The notes: generated by a model not told the origin, from the sequence alone. A stretch of DNA of 64,000 nucleotides from Mucilaginibacter agri (GCF_009928685.1 NZ_WWEO01000037.1:1-64000), one strand, 5' to 3'; positions 8,743 to 17,767 are shown, numbered from the stretch's first letter. Numbers and translations: made by a program.

Positions 8743-9993
8743 ATGCGGCCGAACGACTTAACACAAACTGCACCCGTTGCCATTTTTTTTCTGGTTCTTC
8801 CTTACGGAATCAGCTCCGGATTTGTAGCCGTTACCTTACCTTTCTTGTTGGTACAACACGGTTTTAGTGTGGCTGCAACTGCGTCCATTACGGCATTGGG
8901 CTTATCAGCTAACCTGTGGCGGTTCTTATGGGCGCCACTGACCGACCTGACATTAAGCCTTCATAAATGGTACCTGATCGGCACCGTTCTTTGTGCCCTA
9001 ACACTTTTGTTAATCTGTGGGATTCCATTGAAAGTGGCTTCATCATTTTGGTTAACCGTTATCGTTTTTATTTCACAAATCGCGGCTACACTGGTGGTCT
9101 CCCCAGTCGGGGGCTTTATGGCAAGCACTGTGCGTTCGGATCGGAAAGGACTTGCCGGTGGCTGGTACCAGGCGGGGAATGTTGGTGGAATGGGCTTTGG
9201 CGGCGGCGCAGGGATCTGGCTTTCCACCCACTATTCTTACCAGATCGCTATCGTATTGTTAGCGCTGATCATGCTGATATGTATGCCGACGTTGTATGTA
9301 GTAGTTCCTGTTGTGGCTGCCCAATCTCAAAAATTGTCCAGCCGATTCTGGTCGATGTTAGCTGATCTGAAAACGCTATCACGTTCAACCATTTCCCTTT
9401 ATTCCATCGTCGTCATTACCACACCTGTGGGCATCGGCGCGGCGGCTTACATCTGGTCCTCAGTCGGCGGGGACTGGCATGCCGGGCCTGATCTGGTTGC
9501 ATTTGTTAATGGTTTGCTCGGCGCATCTGTAACTGTATTAGGTTGTATATTCGGCGGCTGGGTGGCGGACAGGTGTGGACGGTGGTGGTCTTTCTTCGGT
9601 GCAGGATCAGTAATGGCATTAGTCAGCTCCATCATGGCACTTTCAGTTTTTACGCCTTTTACTTACACAGCTGGTATACTATTTTATGCCTTTTCTTTTG
9701 GCTGGGCATCCGCTGCGTTCTCTGCGGTAGCTTTGCTGGCTATCGGTTCGGATTTGGGTTCTACCAAATATGCCCTGGTGTCGTCCATCAGTAATTTAGC
9801 ACCTGTTTATATGACTGCTTTGGATGGCTTGACCTATGACCGGTCCGGAATCAGGGCAATGCTGCTCACCGAAAGTATACTCGGTGGTATCTTTGTGGTC
9901 ATTTCCTTATTAGTACTCGCATGGATAAATAGCCGAAAAACTGCTGATCTTCCAGGCAAGAGGGAAATTAGATCGTTGATTAAGGATGTATAA
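8743..9993 (+). CDS. MFS permease (AmpG/PAT-like)
   Basis: 416 residues with about twelve hydrophobic segments. The pattern fits MFS: LPYGISSGFVAVTLPFLL in TM1, the WAPLTD motif-A-like loop, and a second-half GGWVADRCGRWW loop (the usual MFS G-x-x-x-D-R-x-G-R signature). The N-terminal GISSGF...LPFLL and WAPLTD resemble AmpG-type permeases of muropeptides and acetyl-CoA. It lies 465 bp before the RiPP-like precursor and points the same way, so it could export or import something for that cluster, but no operon link is visible. The substrate is unknown. Confidence 0.85.
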   Translation: MRPNDLTQTAPVAIFFLVLPYGISSGFVAVTLPFLLVQHGFSVAATASITALGLSANLWRFLWAPLTDLTLSLHKWYLIGTVLCALTLLLICGIPLKVASSFWLTVIVFISQIAATLVVSPVGGFMASTVRSDRKGLAGGWYQAGNVGGMGFGGGAGIWLSTHYSYQIAIVLLALIMLICMPTLYVVVPVVAAQSQKLSSRFWSMLADLKTLSRSTISLYSIVVITTPVGIGAAAYIWSSVGGDWHAGPDLVAFVNGLLGASVTVLGCIFGGWVADRCGRWWSFFGAGSVMALVSSIMALSVFTPFTYTAGILFYAFSFGWASAAFSAVALLAIGSDLGSTKYALVSSISNLAPVYMTALDGLTYDRSGIRAMLLTESILGGIFVVISLLVLAWINSRKTADLPGKREIRSLIKDV

Positions 9994-10458
9994 ATATTAC
10001 CGGCTATAAACGCTAGTAATTAAATACCTCAAACTTTGAGAAAGCCTTAACCCTTTTCGATCAGCCATATAATCGGTGAGTTGCGAATCTGTTATACTGA
10101 GAATAGGAGCAAAAACCGAATTGTAAAAGCTTTAAGCCATTTGGGACAAGTCGCTTTTTCAATTCTTTCTCATTTTCTATTCGTTTGGTTCAGCCCCAAA
10201 TAACTTAAAAGCTTCTTTAGAAAATTCTATCTTGGAAGATTTTCCTTAAGCGAAAATGCGGTGTTTAACAGGACGCCTATGAAAAAATTTGCAATAAGGG
10301 TTTTTTGTTATTACCTTTCCAAAACCATATCAGAACCGATCCAAACGATAGTTATTTCCTGAAGTAACGCTCCCTATCGTATTTTTTCAACCTTGCCCAG
10401 CCGTATAATAGCCTGAATATCTATTATTTCTTAGAAATTAATATTAAACTTTTTTTAT
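9994..10458. other. Intergenic region before the RiPP-like precursor
   Basis: No convincing gene. It holds a 27-codon ATG frame (10279-10362, starting MKKFAIRVF) without supporting evidence. A possible terminator follows it, with arms ACGATAG (10345-10351) and CTATCGT (10374-10380) and then six T residues. The last 40 bases before the precursor are very A/T rich, as expected of a Bacteroidetes promoter/leader, with no Shine-Dalgarno sequence. Confidence 0.4.
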
Positions 10459-11154
10459 ATGAAATATCGTATTAATGAGCTTGTAATTACAATTGATAGG
10501 GCACACTTAATCCCCGGCCACGGTTGGAATTTAGAGTGTGGCACAACCTCGGGTACGGATTGTGGAACGTCCAATGAACCAGGTTGCGGTACAACCTCAG
10601 GAACCGGTTGCGGAACTTCGAATGAACCCGGCTGCGGCACAACCTCAGGAACAGGTTGCGGCACCTCGAATGAACCCGGCTGCGGCACAACTTCAGGAAC
10701 CGGTTGCGGGACCTCGAACGAGCCCGGCTGTGGTACAACATCAGGAACCGGTTGCGGGACCTCGAACGAGCCTGGCTGCGGCACTACATCAGGAACCGGT
10801 TGCGGGACTTCGAATGAGCCGGGCTGCGGCACGACATCTGGGACAGGCTGTGGAACTTCGAATGAACCGGGCTGCGGCACGACTTCAGGAACTGATTTCG
10901 GGTCAACTGGCAACATTGCCAGATGGTGGACGGAAGCAGAATCGATTATTAAGGCTGCTCAAATCGACCGTTTACTGGTCAACGAGAATACACGTGGTGA
11001 AATGCTGGAACTATTACAATTGAGCCAATATCATAACATTTCTCCGGAAACAGATTTAACAGAACTTAATGCGCTGGAGAATAAGCTTCAGGATGCACTC
11101 AAAGAAGTCCAAAGCCATATCGCCTTGAAATCTCGCAGGTCGAGAGAACTCTAG
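10459..11154 (+). CDS. Repetitive RiPP-like precursor (candidate multi-core lanthipeptide)
   Basis: 231 residues in three parts. Residues 1-26 are a short N-terminal region ([16 protein letters not shown]...). Residues 27-146 are seven head-to-tail copies of a 16-residue unit reading CGTTSGTG then CGTSNEPG, plus a half unit. The remainder (about 147-231) is a helical, charged, Cys-free domain. Each unit supplies two Cys, four Thr and two Ser, exactly the residues a lanthionine synthetase would join. The gene stands directly before a lyase-like gene and a kinase-LanC gene. A precursor with cores in the middle and a C-terminal helical domain is unusual; either terminal part could serve as the recognition sequence. 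Alternative: a repetitive surface protein. I recognise no named family. Confidence 0.65.
   Translation: MKYRINELVITIDRAHLIPGHGWNLECGTTSGTDCGTSNEPGCGTTSGTGCGTSNEPGCGTTSGTGCGTSNEPGCGTTSGTGCGTSNEPGCGTTSGTGCGTSNEPGCGTTSGTGCGTSNEPGCGTTSGTGCGTSNEPGCGTTSGTDFGSTGNIARWWTEAESIIKAAQIDRLLVNENTRGEMLELLQLSQYHNISPETDLTELNALENKLQDALKEVQSHIALKSRRSREL
10537..10896 (+). repeat. Seven and a half 48-bp coding tandem repeats
   Basis: Seven in-frame 48-bp units (10537-10872) and a half unit (10873-10896) inside the precursor gene. Synonymous positions differ between units (ACCTCG/ACTTCG, GAACCC/GAGCCG and so on) while the residues are nearly invariant: only the first and last GT(G/D) differ. This suggests selection on the peptide rather than very recent DNA duplication. 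Confidence 0.95.
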
Positions 11155-11281
11155 AAAAGCCTGGGCCATAAATATGGCTCTTGGCTTCCGCCAAATTTTA
11201 TAAGTGCACATCAGGTAAATCAGAGTCTTAATAATGCTGAGCCCAATGAGACCCTGACGCCAATAAGAAGGGACAAGTTAC

Positions 11282-12076
11282 GTGGAAAATATACCTATTT
11301 TTTCCGATGCTAATCGAATGTTGTCATTTAAAGCTATTGAGTATGCAAGTAATCTTGCCTTGTTAGGTGTGAAAAATATCGGTACGCGCCTGTATCTATA
11401 TGGTCGGATTCCCATATCTCCTGATTGGCTTTTGCAGTTTCCGCAATCAAAGACTTTATATGAAGCAATCATTGTAAACAATCAGAACGCTGCGGAATTG
11501 CTTACGTCGCAATGGATAGAAAAGCAAGCCCCCATACATAATGATCGCTGGACGATATTTTTAAACAAGAATTGGGAGCGAAAGTCTTTCAGTTCAGCGC
11601 CGTACAAACTTTATGTCAATTTACATCCGGACAGCATACTGGACGAATTTAACACGGTTGTCAACCACTTTGCCACTTTTGACGTGCCTATTTTCAAGTT
11701 TTCGAAAGACGTTTTTAATTTACTGCGTCCCGATAAGATTGTCGCTTACTTAATGGATTTTAATACCCTGATTACTTTGGGCAAGGCGCTATCAGTCGCA
11801 TTGAAATCAGCTAAAGTTCAACCTTTGCCATTCACGGCAGCATTCGATGAATCAGGAGTTGTATCATGCGGGTTCGATCCACCCGCAAAACTTACACAGT
11901 CGTTTGCGGCAACAAGCTGGCGGAGTGTCATTACTGAGCTTATCGCGCGGGCATTATCCGAAGGGTATCGTTCAAATATGGCCAGGAAGGAGCTTGTTCA
12001 AAATGTAAACTTTAAGCTGGACGCCATTGGCATTGACACAGAAAAATGGCTTCCTAAAGTATTTTATAATCTTTAA
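11282..12076 (+). CDS. Stand-alone lyase-like protein of the lanthipeptide-like cluster (tentative)
   Basis: 264 residues, GTG start. I do not recognise a firm family, but residues 107-200 (PYKLYVNLHP, then PIFKFSKD, then RPDKIVAYL, then PLPFTAAFDE...GFDPP) follow the order seen in the N-terminal phosphothreonine-lyase domain of class III/IV lanthipeptide synthetases and in HopA1-type proteins of class V pathways: a K-x-(H/Y)-V strand, an F-K-F lysine, and a later SWR motif. The neighbouring synthetase lacks this domain, so this protein could supply the missing elimination step as a separate subunit. It is 5 bp before the kinase-cyclase gene. A short hairpin (GCCATA/TATGGC, 11164-11177) lies between the precursor and this gene. 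The function is inference. Confidence 0.5.
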   Translation: MENIPIFSDANRMLSFKAIEYASNLALLGVKNIGTRLYLYGRIPISPDWLLQFPQSKTLYEAIIVNNQNAAELLTSQWIEKQAPIHNDRWTIFLNKNWERKSFSSAPYKLYVNLHPDSILDEFNTVVNHFATFDVPIFKFSKDVFNLLRPDKIVAYLMDFNTLITLGKALSVALKSAKVQPLPFTAAFDESGVVSCGFDPPAKLTQSFAATSWRSVITELIARALSEGYRSNMARKELVQNVNFKLDAIGIDTEKWLPKVFYNL

Positions 12077-12081
12077 AGTCC

Positions 12082-14430
12082 GTGGAAATCACCAATACGC
12101 TCGAGCTTGCCGGCGATGTTATTATCACATCGGTTCTGAATTTAAGACCGGATATACGCCAGCAATTCATTTGCGAGGAAACTGATTTTGTTGTCACACG
12201 GCCGCAAGGCCGTGCGCGTTCCCTGGTCATTGAACGGGAGGTCGCAGAGTTCCTGGAAACGTTCCGGCAACCCATTACTTTTGCTCAGGCGATAACACTC
12301 TTTTCAAAGCAAAAGGAGATGGACGCGGATGCTTTTCTTAGGGACATTGAAGATTCGGTTAAGCTGCTGCTCAAAGCCAGATTTTTGATTGTATCAGGTT
12401 CTCATCTGGCGGCAGATTACAGCTTAGTTGCAGGGCAGGTGGTTGGCGATGTAACGATCTCGCATGGTATCAACATCATGGATGACACGGAGATTTACCG
12501 TTGTCACGATCCTGATCATAAGCAAATGGTCATGAAGATCGCCAAATCAGAAGGAGACGAGCGGACAGAAAACCTGATCAAGCGAGAATTCGATATTTTA
12601 TCTGTGGCTCCGCATCCGCTTACACCATATCCCCACCGGATAGGAAAATATCAGAATAGGTCTTTTTTATTAATGGATTGGTGTGATGGACAGGATATTT
12701 TGACGGTAGCTAACCAGCTTAGGAACGCTAACCGTGATGTTTATCCTTTTAATCCGTTGAAGGACCTCGTTGTCCATATCCTTCGGGCTTATGAGTGGCT
12801 ACATCAGGCGAAAATCATCCACGGCGATATTCACCCCAACAATTGCCTCACCACTAGAGAAGGGAACATTCACATTATTGATTTTGGGTTGTCACTTTAT
12901 ATTGTCGGTAATGATGCCCTGGCTTGCCATGAACGAACAGGCGTACCGTATTTTTATGATCCGTCTTTCGCAACTGCATATCTGAACCACACTACACCTC
13001 GTATGGCGGACGAGGGTACCGATCTCTATAGCCTGGCGGCCCTGTCCTTCTTTTTGCTTACAGGTCATCATTATCTTCCTTTCCGGCTGACGCACGAACA
13101 TTTCTATGAGCAAATAAAATCTGAACCCCAAAGATCATTCCACGCTGTCGGTGTGCCAAGCTGGTGGGAGATCGAAGCTGTTCTTTCAAAAGCTTTGTCG
13201 AAAGATGAAAAAGAGCGGTTTTCGTCGGTTCGCGAATTCGCAGATGCGCTGGCAATATTGCATTTTACACCTGGCGAAAGCAAAAAAATCGTACAGAAAG
13301 CAAATCCTACAGCATCGTTGGCCGCAATTGCCAGGTATCAGACAAAGGGGCTGGATTTTGACTGGCCTTTACCCGCTCCAACGGCTCCGGTTCATTTCGG
13401 AGGTGCAGGAATAGCATATGCGCTTTTAAAATGCGCGGAAAAAGGTAAAGACCAAGCTGTATTAAGCGATGCCGATATCTGGATAACCCGGGCTAAAGAA
13501 TCCAAAATGCTTCAGGCTTATCAGGACGAAAGCATGGGACTTACCTCCGAAGTAGCAGCACCTGGTTCCTTACACTATGGAAAGCTTGGCGTATGTGTAT
13601 GTGAGGCGCTGATCGCTTATGCCCGATGGGATTATACCGTGTTAAACCAAACGCTTGCTGATGTTTGTCATCTCGCGTTAACTTCATCGAATGATTTTGA
13701 TCTTACGTATGGAAAACCCGGAAGTTTATTGGGATGTGCATTGCTGCTGGCGACGATTCCCGATGATCCTTTGTTACCAATGAAGCATTCCATTCTGGAA
13801 ACCGGTGAACAGTTAGTGTCAGCTATAACAACAGCACTTCAATCCCTGGGGCAGATCGCTACAAATAATATTTTAGTAGATTTAGGTATGGCGCACGGAT
13901 GGGCTGGAGCACTCTATGCAATAATGAAGTGGGCTGAAACGACTCAGACGCTACCACATCCAACCGTCGAAGATTACCTTAACGAACTGATTCAATGTTC
14001 CATCTTAACTGCAGAGGGTCGGAGCTGGCCTATTCGTACTAACACCCCTCATCGTAAGACGGAGCGTTTCATGGGTAGCTGGTGCAAGGGCTCAACGGGA
14101 TTTGTACACCTCTTTGGATTGGCTGCTCAGTTATTTAACAAGCCCGACTATTTAGAAATTGCGGGGGAGGCCGCTGATTTTACTTTTACCGCACCACAAA
14201 ATGGGGCATCGTTGTGTTGTGGTGATGCTGGCATGGCTTATGCTCAGCTTTCGATGTTCCAGAGGACGCGGGAAGATAAATATGTTGGACGGGCTCAGGT
14301 GCTGGCTGATCGTGCAGCCAACTCGGAATTAAAGTTAGCCGGCAGTTTATATAAGGGCCGCTTGGGTGTACATCTGCTACTACTTGACATGGAAAACCCA
14401 TTAGCCGCCAGAATGCCTTTTTTTGATTAA
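12082..14430 (+). CDS. Lanthipeptide synthetase-like protein: recognition domain, kinase and LanC cyclase
   Basis: 782 residues, GTG start. Residues about 30-105 look like a PqqD-type RiPP recognition element (LVIEREVAEFLETF, then a helical D-x-x-x-DIEDSVKLLLKARFLI end). Residues 115-400 are a protein kinase: VMKIAK (Lys152), catalytic loop HGDIHPNN (247-254), IDFG (Asp267). Residues about 430-782 are a LanC barrel with seven G-x-x-G turns and zinc-site motifs MAHGWAG (His605), SWCKG (Cys668) and LCCGDAG (Cys712/Cys713). A full zinc site resembles class IV (LanL) rather than class III cyclases, and Cys-Cys-Gly in place of Cys-His-Gly recalls the promiscuous ProcM-like cyclases. The usual N-terminal lyase domain is absent and may be the preceding gene. 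Confidence 0.85.
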   Translation: MEITNTLELAGDVIITSVLNLRPDIRQQFICEETDFVVTRPQGRARSLVIEREVAEFLETFRQPITFAQAITLFSKQKEMDADAFLRDIEDSVKLLLKARFLIVSGSHLAADYSLVAGQVVGDVTISHGINIMDDTEIYRCHDPDHKQMVMKIAKSEGDERTENLIKREFDILSVAPHPLTPYPHRIGKYQNRSFLLMDWCDGQDILTVANQLRNANRDVYPFNPLKDLVVHILRAYEWLHQAKIIHGDIHPNNCLTTREGNIHIIDFGLSLYIVGNDALACHERTGVPYFYDPSFATAYLNHTTPRMADEGTDLYSLAALSFFLLTGHHYLPFRLTHEHFYEQIKSEPQRSFHAVGVPSWWEIEAVLSKALSKDEKERFSSVREFADALAILHFTPGESKKIVQKANPTASLAAIARYQTKGLDFDWPLPAPTAPVHFGGAGIAYALLKCAEKGKDQAVLSDADIWITRAKESKMLQAYQDESMGLTSEVAAPGSLHYGKLGVCVCEALIAYARWDYTVLNQTLADVCHLALTSSNDFDLTYGKPGSLLGCALLLATIPDDPLLPMKHSILETGEQLVSAITTALQSLGQIATNNILVDLGMAHGWAGALYAIMKWAETTQTLPHPTVEDYLNELIQCSILTAEGRSWPIRTNTPHRKTERFMGSWCKGSTGFVHLFGLAAQLFNKPDYLEIAGEAADFTFTAPQNGASLCCGDAGMAYAQLSMFQRTREDKYVGRAQVLADRAANSELKLAGSLYKGRLGVHLLLLDMENPLAARMPFFD

Positions 14431-14465
14431 CAATCGTTTTGAAATTATGAAAACCCTGCTGCTGA

Positions 14466-15383
14466 ATGAATAAAACATCATTATCAAGTAACGTTTTGCC
14501 TTTTGGTATTCTTGATCTATGTAAGCGTCATGAAGCGCAATCCCCTGGAAGTGCTATTCGTGATATGTTAAATCTCGCTGAATTTGCAGACAAATTAGGC
14601 TATAATCGTTACTGGGTTGCTGAGCACCACGTTCCGTACGCTGTATCATCCGCGCCGGAGCTATTACTCCCCTTAATTGCTGCACGTACAAAAAGATTAC
14701 GTATTGGAACAGGAGGAATGATCATTCGGTATTACAGCCCATACAGGGTTGCAGAAATTGCAAGCACGCTGCAAACCATAAGTGCAGAACGTTTTGACCT
14801 GGGACTTTGCCGGGGCCCTGGTGTCATTGATGATAGCATCGCCCAGGAATTGGTTAGCGGAAATAGTTGGGAGTTGAACGATGATGCCTTCTTCAGCAAA
14901 ATTAAAAGAACTGTCGCGTTGATTCGTATGGGAAAACAGGTTAGTAACGGAATCCAGATACATACCCCCGCTGATACATTACCCCCAATTTGGTACCTCG
15001 GTACAAATCCCCATATCCTCGAACTTGCTAAAAAAATGGGCATACGCCTGGCCATCCCTTTATTTATAAGCAAGGATGAAGATAAAGCGCTTGCCGTTAA
15101 TAACCTCTATAAGAGTCGCGTAACGGAAAGCGATGCTGATCTAAAATCAATATTAGCTGTAAGTGTGGTATGTGCCGACACGGATGATCAGGCAATGCTA
15201 AAGCATCAAGACTTAATTAACAACGGAAACATGCAAAGCAACTTTGTCGGCTCTTACCGAAATGTGTCTCAGAAATTATTGGATTTGCTGACCCGCTTTG
15301 AGATGGATGAGCTATTAATTACTACTTTTTCCCGTGATATTAACGAACGTATGGATACATACGGGCTGCTTGCAGAAATTTGA
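14466..15383 (+). CDS. Luciferase-like flavin-dependent monooxygenase
   Basis: 305 residues with the bacterial luciferase-like TIM-barrel signature: FGILDLC at the start, LGYNRYWVAEHH, then TKRLRIGTGGM...YSPYRVAEIASTLQTIS and FDLGLCRGPG. The family uses FMNH2 or F420H2. The gene lies 35 bp after the kinase-cyclase gene on the same strand, so it is probably the fourth gene of that operon. There it could hydroxylate, dehydrogenate or oxidatively decarboxylate the peptide. Chemistry and substrate are unknown. Confidence 0.85.
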   Translation: MNKTSLSSNVLPFGILDLCKRHEAQSPGSAIRDMLNLAEFADKLGYNRYWVAEHHVPYAVSSAPELLLPLIAARTKRLRIGTGGMIIRYYSPYRVAEIASTLQTISAERFDLGLCRGPGVIDDSIAQELVSGNSWELNDDAFFSKIKRTVALIRMGKQVSNGIQIHTPADTLPPIWYLGTNPHILELAKKMGIRLAIPLFISKDEDKALAVNNLYKSRVTESDADLKSILAVSVVCADTDDQAMLKHQDLINNGNMQSNFVGSYRNVSQKLLDLLTRFEMDELLITTFSRDINERMDTYGLLAEI

Positions 15384-15792
15384 ATGACGTTAGGTGTGAG
15401 AAATTGAAAAATCGTTTGGCAGATATTCCGTCCCCTCGCTTAGTGGCAATCTTAATAGCTAGAAAACGCCCGCATGATAGTTTGTTAACGTTTGGTAAGT
15501 TGCATAGTTTTGCGATACGCTGTAAGGGCGATCACAACAAAAAATATTCATCTTTTAGTAAGATAGCTCCTTTTAATTGATGAAGAGCTAGCTACATGAA
15601 AGTGGCATCACTGTTGCCGAATTGTCGAGGGCCATGAAGACCCGGATCAGCCTTAATTTCTTCATAGTAATCTAAAAATTGCCTTAAGTCAAATATGTTT
15701 GGGTTTTAAAACCGTCAAACAGGCGGCCTAACGCAGCATATCGCGCAGTATTCATTGAAGGAATCAGGCATCGGATAAGTTGTAGTTCTGTA
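15384..15792. other. Intergenic region after the RiPP-like cluster
   Basis: Only a weak 66-codon TTG frame overlapping the monooxygenase stop is present and I do not believe it. No clear terminator, repeat or RNA was seen. The convergent arrangement with the DUF72 gene makes this a transcription end for both sides. Confidence 0.4.
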
Positions 15793-16683
15793 TTATACAA
15801 ATCTTGGCCCAGAAATAGTGCTGCCTAGCGCGTGGTTAAGTCTTTTAATAAAGTAGTCACAGGCTTCGGGCACAAATTTTTCGTTGTTCTGGTGCATAAA
15901 GAACCATATGGTTTTCAACCCTATGCCTTTCCAGGCTTTCAGCCTTTCCACCCACTCGTCCATCCGGGTGTAATCGCTTGGTGCCAGATCGTTCCCGACA
16001 AAACGTATAATAGCTTCGTTAGTAGTCAGTTCCATATGAACGCAATCCCTTCTTCCAGCGGTGTCTGATATTACTGTACCTATATGGAGTTTGCGAAGCA
16101 ATTCAAAAAGATCCTTACGGTTTGACAGGTTGCCAAACCAGTCTTTATGACGCAGTTCTACCCCGACCTTAATAGAAGCCGGTAACGCTTCCAGGTAAGC
16201 TTTAAGCTGCGGGAAGCTCTTAGGGGAGAAATTTTCGCCCAACTGCAGCAGTAAGGGACCAAGATGATCTCCGAAAGCAGTTAGACTCTGGTAGAACTTG
16301 GCCGTTTGTTCTTCCGCATTTGCGAGTTTGCGAATATGGGTGATGTGCTGTGGGAATTTCGGGCAAAACTTGAAATCCGGCACCTCCGCCACCTGCTGTA
16401 CCCACTTGAAAAGCTGATCTGCAGTGTAGATCGTATAGAAGGTAGGACCAAATTCAACAGTATTGAAATTTTTGCTGTAGATAGGAAGCAATGCTTTATC
16501 AGGCGTTTTTTCAGGATATATTTTGCCAATCCAGCCTTTTTCGCCCCATTTTGCTGCACCGACAAATACTTTCAAATCACCATCCTGATTAGCTGTCGCC
16601 AATGTACGCTTTGTCCCGGTCGTATCCGGTGGCAGTGAAAAGTTAATAGCTTCCAGCGAGTCGTTAACATGTCCAAATTGCAT
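15793..16683 (-). CDS. DUF72 family protein
   Basis: 296 residues of the DUF72 TIM-barrel family (YecE-like). Diagnostic stretches are VFVGAAKWGEKGWIGKIYPE near residue 40, YSKNFNTVEFGPTFY, FKFCPKFPQHITH, LGPLLLQLGENFSP and VGVELRHKDWF. The biochemical function of the family is not established. The first 35 residues precede the domain and could be shortened. It is divergent from a small-protein/Fpg pair. Confidence 0.88.
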   Translation of the reverse strand: MQFGHVNDSLEAINFSLPPDTTGTKRTLATANQDGDLKVFVGAAKWGEKGWIGKIYPEKTPDKALLPIYSKNFNTVEFGPTFYTIYTADQLFKWVQQVAEVPDFKFCPKFPQHITHIRKLANAEEQTAKFYQSLTAFGDHLGPLLLQLGENFSPKSFPQLKAYLEALPASIKVGVELRHKDWFGNLSNRKDLFELLRKLHIGTVISDTAGRRDCVHMELTTNEAIIRFVGNDLAPSDYTRMDEWVERLKAWKGIGLKTIWFFMHQNNEKFVPEACDYFIKRLNHALGSTISGPRFV

Positions 16684-16734
16684 CTGGTAAAATTAAAGAT
16701 TAAGAAATTTCTACAGCACAAATCCTTATTTTAA

Positions 16735-16983
16735 ATGTTTTATTTTGCAATGATGAAGGACGAGCATTATCCCGCTATAGGTTTCGGACTGGACTACGCC
16801 AATCAATTGATTTATTGTGAAGTGATCATGCGTGATAATTATTATGATGTGCTTTTTAATGGGGAACTGACAGCCTCGATCGCACATAATGTTGACTGGG
16901 ATTGGTTACAGACATCCGGTGTTATCCTTAATGACGAAACGATCGCGGAAATCGGTCTTAAAATAGAAAGGTATTATCAATAA
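16735..16983 (+). CDS. Small conserved-looking protein upstream of the glycosylase gene
   Basis: 82 residues, or 77 or 76 from ATGs at 16750 or 16753. It is soluble and acidic, with a probable beta-rich start (AIGFGLDYANQLIYCEVIMRDNYYDVLFNGE) and a C-terminal helix (AEIGLKIERYYQ). It lies 13 bp before the Fpg-like gene, so the two are probably co-transcribed. No function is recognised. Confidence 0.65.
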   Translation: MFYFAMMKDEHYPAIGFGLDYANQLIYCEVIMRDNYYDVLFNGELTASIAHNVDWDWLQTSGVILNDETIAEIGLKIERYYQ

Positions 16984-16996
16984 ACAGAAATAAGTT

Positions 16997-17767
16997 ATGC
17001 CCGAAATTCCCGACCTCAACATATTCAGCAGTAATCTGGCTAAGCAGCTCGTCGGCAAGACATTAGACAGTATTGACATCCTAGTCCCGCGAAAGCTCAA
17101 GGAGCCGGAAGCTGCCTTTAAAGAAGCGCTTGAAGGACAACAACTGAATGCGATTAACCGAGTGGGCAAGCAATTGTATTTTAAATTTGCAGGGCACGTT
17201 TTAGGCCTGCATTTGATGCTGTACGGATCGATGCACTGGTATGAGGGCAACAACGAGAATAAGTTTACCATCGCCGAACTCAAGTTTTCCGACGGTACCG
17301 GCCTCGCCATCACAGACTGGCAGAAATCCGTGATGCTGTCACTTGACCCGGAAATATCAACAGTTCCTGATGCCATGGAGTTGCAAGACGGTTATTTGCA
17401 AACAGCGCTAAAGAAAATCAGCCGCCCGATCAAAACGGTGCTAACCGACGGCAAAGTAGTTCAGGGGATTGGCAATGCATATGTAGACGAAATCCTTTAT
17501 GCGGCGAAGCTGTCGCCTTTTTCAATAGCAGCTAAAATTCCGAACGAAAAAATTATGGTGCTGACGAAAGCGGTCAAAAAAGTATTAACGGATGCGGAAG
17601 CGCATATCCGGCAAAACTTCCCGGATACCATCACAGAAAAGGAGCGTGATTTTCTCCAGGTTCACCTGCCTAAACATAAAGTTACGCCGAATGCCGAAGA
17701 AATTTTGGTGGCAGAGATCGCATCGCGAAAAACATACTACACGAAAGCGCAGGAATTATTTGAATAA
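16997..17767 (+). CDS. Fpg/Nei-type DNA glycosylase with zinc-less finger
   Basis: 256 residues. It begins MPEIPD (catalytic Pro and Glu of MutM/Nei) and has the beta-clamp lysine in RVGKQLYF. The helix-two-turn-helix segment is VQGIGNAYVDEILYAAKLSP. The C-terminal finger keeps the overall pattern (KVTPNAEE...ASRKTYYTKAQE) but has no Cys residues where the zinc ligands normally sit, so it is probably a zinc-less finger. The enzyme should remove oxidised bases by excision and beta/delta-elimination. Exact lesion preference cannot be predicted. Confidence 0.85.
   Translation: MPEIPDLNIFSSNLAKQLVGKTLDSIDILVPRKLKEPEAAFKEALEGQQLNAINRVGKQLYFKFAGHVLGLHLMLYGSMHWYEGNNENKFTIAELKFSDGTGLAITDWQKSVMLSLDPEISTVPDAMELQDGYLQTALKKISRPIKTVLTDGKVVQGIGNAYVDEILYAAKLSPFSIAAKIPNEKIMVLTKAVKKVLTDAEAHIRQNFPDTITEKERDFLQVHLPKHKVTPNAEEILVAEIASRKTYYTKAQELFE

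Noticed and set aside
10537..10896. CRISPR array reading of the 48-bp repeats.
   Set aside because: The units are contiguous with no unique spacers, translate to a repeat protein, and no cas genes are near.
10455..11023. Long frames on the opposite strand (10455-10916) and in frame 2 (10538-11023) across the 48-bp repeats.
   Set aside because: They are shadow frames created by the in-frame period of 48; only the sense frame has a sensible start, a non-repeat domain and a matching operon.
15380..15580. 66-codon frame starting with TTG over the monooxygenase stop.
   Set aside because: Rare start, no conserved features and low-complexity basic composition.
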